A DNA stretch of 64,000 bases from Aeromicrobium sp. Lineage in GTDB: Bacteria > Actinomycetota > Actinomycetes > Propionibacteriales > Nocardioidaceae. Location of the stretch: the NCBI GenBank assembly GCA_025964895.1, contig JAOPXY010000033.1, positions 1-64,000 on the forward strand, given 5' to 3'. The translations under genes and the position numbers were made by a program. This document shows, in pieces, positions 62,137 through 64,000 of the stretch (its first letter is position 1; every line of letters starts with the position of its first letter). The notes under the pieces were generated by a model. That model was not told where the DNA came from. It was given only the letters and a program-made list of their open reading frames with translations, and searched no databases.

Positions 62137-63702
62137 ATGCCCACCTCGATCCCCGACGCCACGTTCCTCCCCGACTTTCTCGCCGCCCGCGCCGCCGAAC
62201 GTCCCGACCGTGCCTGCTGGATCTTCGGCGACCGCACGTGGACGTGGTCGGAGGCGCGGGAGTCGACCCGCCGGGCCGCGGGTGCGCTGGCCGCGGAAGG
62301 GCTGCGGCGCGGTGACCGGGTCGCGATCCTGGAGAAGAACAGCCCGGCGGTCCTGCAGATCCTGCTGGGCGGCTGCAACCTCGGCGTCGCCACGACCGTC
62401 GTCAACTGGCGGCTCGCCGGCGACGAGCTCGACTACGTGCTGAACGACTGCGGCGCCCGCATCGTCTTCGTGGGCCACGAGCTGCTCGGCCAGCTCGAGC
62501 TCGTCCGCGACCGCCTCGAGCACGCCGAGCGGATCATCGTCATCGGCGGCGAGAACGACCAGCTCGAGGCGTGGCTCGCCGCCGCCACCCCGACCGACCG
62601 ACAGCCCGACGTCACACCGGACGACATCTGCGTCGTGATGTACAGCTCCGGCACGACCGGACGCCCCAAGGGCGTCCAGCTCAGCCAGCACGCGATGGTC
62701 GAGCACAGCGTCAACGGCCTGGGCGAGACGACGTACGGCGATGACGACATGCTGCTCGTGGCGATGCCGATGTTCCACGTCGGCGGCACGTCGTACGCGC
62801 TGCTGGGTCCCGTCGTCGGCGCCGCGGCGTACATCGTCCCCGAGGTCGACGGCGCCCTACTGGCCGCCGGGATGATGGCCGGCTGCACCCACGTCTTCCT
62901 GGTGCCCGCCGTCGTCGCCGCGCTGCTCGCCGCCGGACCCGAGGCCATGGCGCTTTTCAGCCGGCTCAAGGGCTTCGGCTACGGCGCCGCTCCCATGCCG
63001 TTGCCGGTGCTGCGCGCCGCGCTCGAGGCGTGGCCCGACACCGAGTTCCAGCAGGTCTACGGCATGACCGAGTTCGGCGGCGTCATCACGGCGCTCACCG
63101 ACGAGGCGCACCGCGACGAGTCCCACCCCGAGCGGCTCGTGTCTGCGGGACGCCCGATCAAGCACGCCGAGATGCGCATCGTCGACCTGACGACGCTCGA
63201 GGACGCCCCCACCGGCATGTCGGGCGAGGTGTGGTTCCGGACGCCGCAGGCCACCTCGGGCTACCTCGGCAAGCCCGAGGCCACCGCCGAGCTGATCACG
63301 CCCGACGGCTGGGTGCGCACCGGCGACATCGGGCGGGTCGACGAGGACGGCTTCTTGTTCATCGAGGACCGGATCAAGGACATGATCATCACCGGCGGGG
63401 AGAACGTGTACTCCCCCGAGGTGGAGCGGGTCCTCGCCGAGCATCCCGCGGTCGCCGAGATCGCGATCATCGGAGTGCCGGACGACCGGTGGGGCGAGAC
63501 CGTCAAGGCCGTTGTGGCCTTTCGGCCCGGGCAGACCGCGAACCCGGAGGAGCTCATGGCGTTCGCGCGCGAGCGGCTCGCCGGGTTCAAGGTCCCGTCC
63601 TCGATCGACGTCGTGGAGGCCCTGCCGCGCAATCCCTCGGGCAAGATCCTGAAGCGCGATCTTCGCAAGCCCTACTGGGGCGACGCGCGCCGCCAGGTCT
63701 AA
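62137..63702 (+). CDS. Acyl-CoA synthetase (AMP-binding)
   Basis: 521 residues from ATG 62137 (AGAGGAG upstream). YSSGTTGRPKGV is the ATP loop, VYGMTEFGG and GWVRTGDIGRVDEDGFLFIEDRIKDMIITGGENVYSPEVE the core, and SGKILKRDLR carries the adenylating Lys. It activates a fatty or aromatic acid. It lies 30 kb from the catabolic island, so no link is claimed. Confidence 0.93.
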   Translation: MPTSIPDATFLPDFLAARAAERPDRACWIFGDRTWTWSEARESTRRAAGALAAEGLRRGDRVAILEKNSPAVLQILLGGCNLGVATTVVNWRLAGDELDYVLNDCGARIVFVGHELLGQLELVRDRLEHAERIIVIGGENDQLEAWLAAATPTDRQPDVTPDDICVVMYSSGTTGRPKGVQLSQHAMVEHSVNGLGETTYGDDDMLLVAMPMFHVGGTSYALLGPVVGAAAYIVPEVDGALLAAGMMAGCTHVFLVPAVVAALLAAGPEAMALFSRLKGFGYGAAPMPLPVLRAALEAWPDTEFQQVYGMTEFGGVITALTDEAHRDESHPERLVSAGRPIKHAEMRIVDLTTLEDAPTGMSGEVWFRTPQATSGYLGKPEATAELITPDGWVRTGDIGRVDEDGFLFIEDRIKDMIITGGENVYSPEVERVLAEHPAVAEIAIIGVPDDRWGETVKAVVAFRPGQTANPEELMAFARERLAGFKVPSSIDVVEALPRNPSGKILKRDLRKPYWGDARRQV

Positions 63703-63710
63703 GACGTGAG

Positions 63711-63747
63711 GCGGCCCCGGTCATCCAGGGGTGGGGACCGGGGCCGC
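63711..63747 (+). terminator. Terminator after acyl-CoA synthetase
   Basis: GCGGCCCCGGTC and GACCGGGGCCGC pair across a 13-base loop (12-bp stem), starting nine bases after the stop, followed by ATGAAAAT. Confidence 0.75.
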
Positions 63748-63837
63748 ATGAAAATCGTAACGGGTTCGCGACCCCTCGTCCCACGCGCCACACCCGAACC
63801 GTGACAGACCTCTCACGAATCACATACCCTCGGGTCC

Positions 63838-64000
63838 ATGCGCCTGACCCCCCGGTGGTTCGCCCGCCAGTCCTCCCCCTCGCTCGTCCCGGCTGCGCTC
63901 CGCCCCGCGCGGCTCACCATGGTGGGTCTCGTGACCGGCCTCGTGGCGTCGGTGCTGCTGTCGGCCCCAGCACAGGCGGCCACCCCGCAGGCGCCCGGCG
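63838..64000 (+). CDS. Start of a secreted protein (3' end outside window)
   Basis: 54 residues visible from ATG 63838. A long signal peptide: polar N-region MRLTPRWFARQSS, hydrophobic MVGLVTGLVASVLLSA and cleavage after AQA (APAQAATPQ). Mature part not visible, so function unknown. Confidence 0.7.
   Translation, partial: MRLTPRWFARQSSPSLVPAALRPARLTMVGLVTGLVASVLLSAPAQAATPQAPG

Noticed and set aside
63800-63830. CRP-like site before the last gene
   Set aside because: GTGA and TCAC are eight bases apart instead of six, and the outer T/A bases are missing.

Overview
The window is high-GC DNA with short intergenic gaps, many ATGA or GTGA start/stop overlaps, MaoC hydratases, a mycofactocin-type short-chain dehydrogenase (SDR), a DUF222/HNH (13E12-type) gene, DUF3073 next to purM-purF and ACT-domain malic enzyme. 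This points to an actinomycete, probably of the Nocardioidaceae or a close relative. The taxonomic call is inference.

Layout. 1-2.5 kb: the start of a sugar-type ABC lipoprotein with a CRP-like site upstream, and an acyl-CoA dehydrogenase. 2.7-3.2 kb: a scar made of a tRNA 3'-end fragment followed by a headless alcohol dehydrogenase. 3.3-23.4 kb: a long minus-strand catabolic island. In transcription order it holds an orphan LivK-type binding protein, GMC oxidoreductase, aldehyde dehydrogenase, FAD (fumarate-reductase/KstD-like) dehydrogenase, TetR regulator, a complete Liv-type importer (LivG-F-H-M-K), a CitE/HpcH-type CoA lyase, two MaoC proteins, a soluble histidine kinase with a LuxR-type response regulator, a class III CoA-transferase, an SDR, a Baeyer-Villiger monooxygenase (BVMO) and a small Cys/His protein. 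23.5-29.6 kb: the plus-strand arm, with a 600-residue acyl-CoA dehydrogenase, mycofactocin-type SDR, cupin, a frameshifted acyl-CoA dehydrogenase and an alpha/beta hydrolase; an EthD-domain gene faces the other way.

How the island may work (inference). The importer brings in an organic acid or alcohol. GMC, SDR and aldehyde dehydrogenases oxidise it, the CoA-transferase activates it, and acyl-CoA dehydrogenases desaturate it. The MaoC pair adds water and the CitE-like lyase cleaves C-C without a thiolase; none is present here. BVMO plus hydrolase could open a ring. Three island promoters share the same 40-bp architecture: a -35/-10 pair with extra conserved bases overlapping both boxes, and a fourth half-match lies before the lyase. 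This private regulon is the most promising undescribed feature.

29.6-43.5 kb: mixed chromosomal genes (EamA permease, Kup, MerR-SulP pair, GGDEF/EAL protein, LigC-like ligase, DUF6328, SGNH hydrolase, GNAT, GluQ) interspersed with decayed genes: a MarR-like tail, a membrane protein with one inserted base, hemolysin III with a frameshift and deletion, and a truncated MMPL transporter. 43.5-50.2 kb: an OpuC-type betaine/osmolyte importer, cysteine dioxygenase-rhodanese pair, tRNA-Asp, nitroreductase, M20 peptidase and tRNA-Phe, followed by repeats that carry copies of the tRNA-Phe 3' end. 50.5-64 kb: mostly housekeeping genes (DUF222/HNH, MSMEG_6728-like, DUF6458, SDR, sterol-desaturase-like enzyme with TetR, malic enzyme, valine dehydrogenase, DUF3073, purM, purF, SRPBCC protein, acyl-CoA synthetase) and the start of a secreted protein. 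No CRISPR array, rRNA, integrase or transposase was seen.
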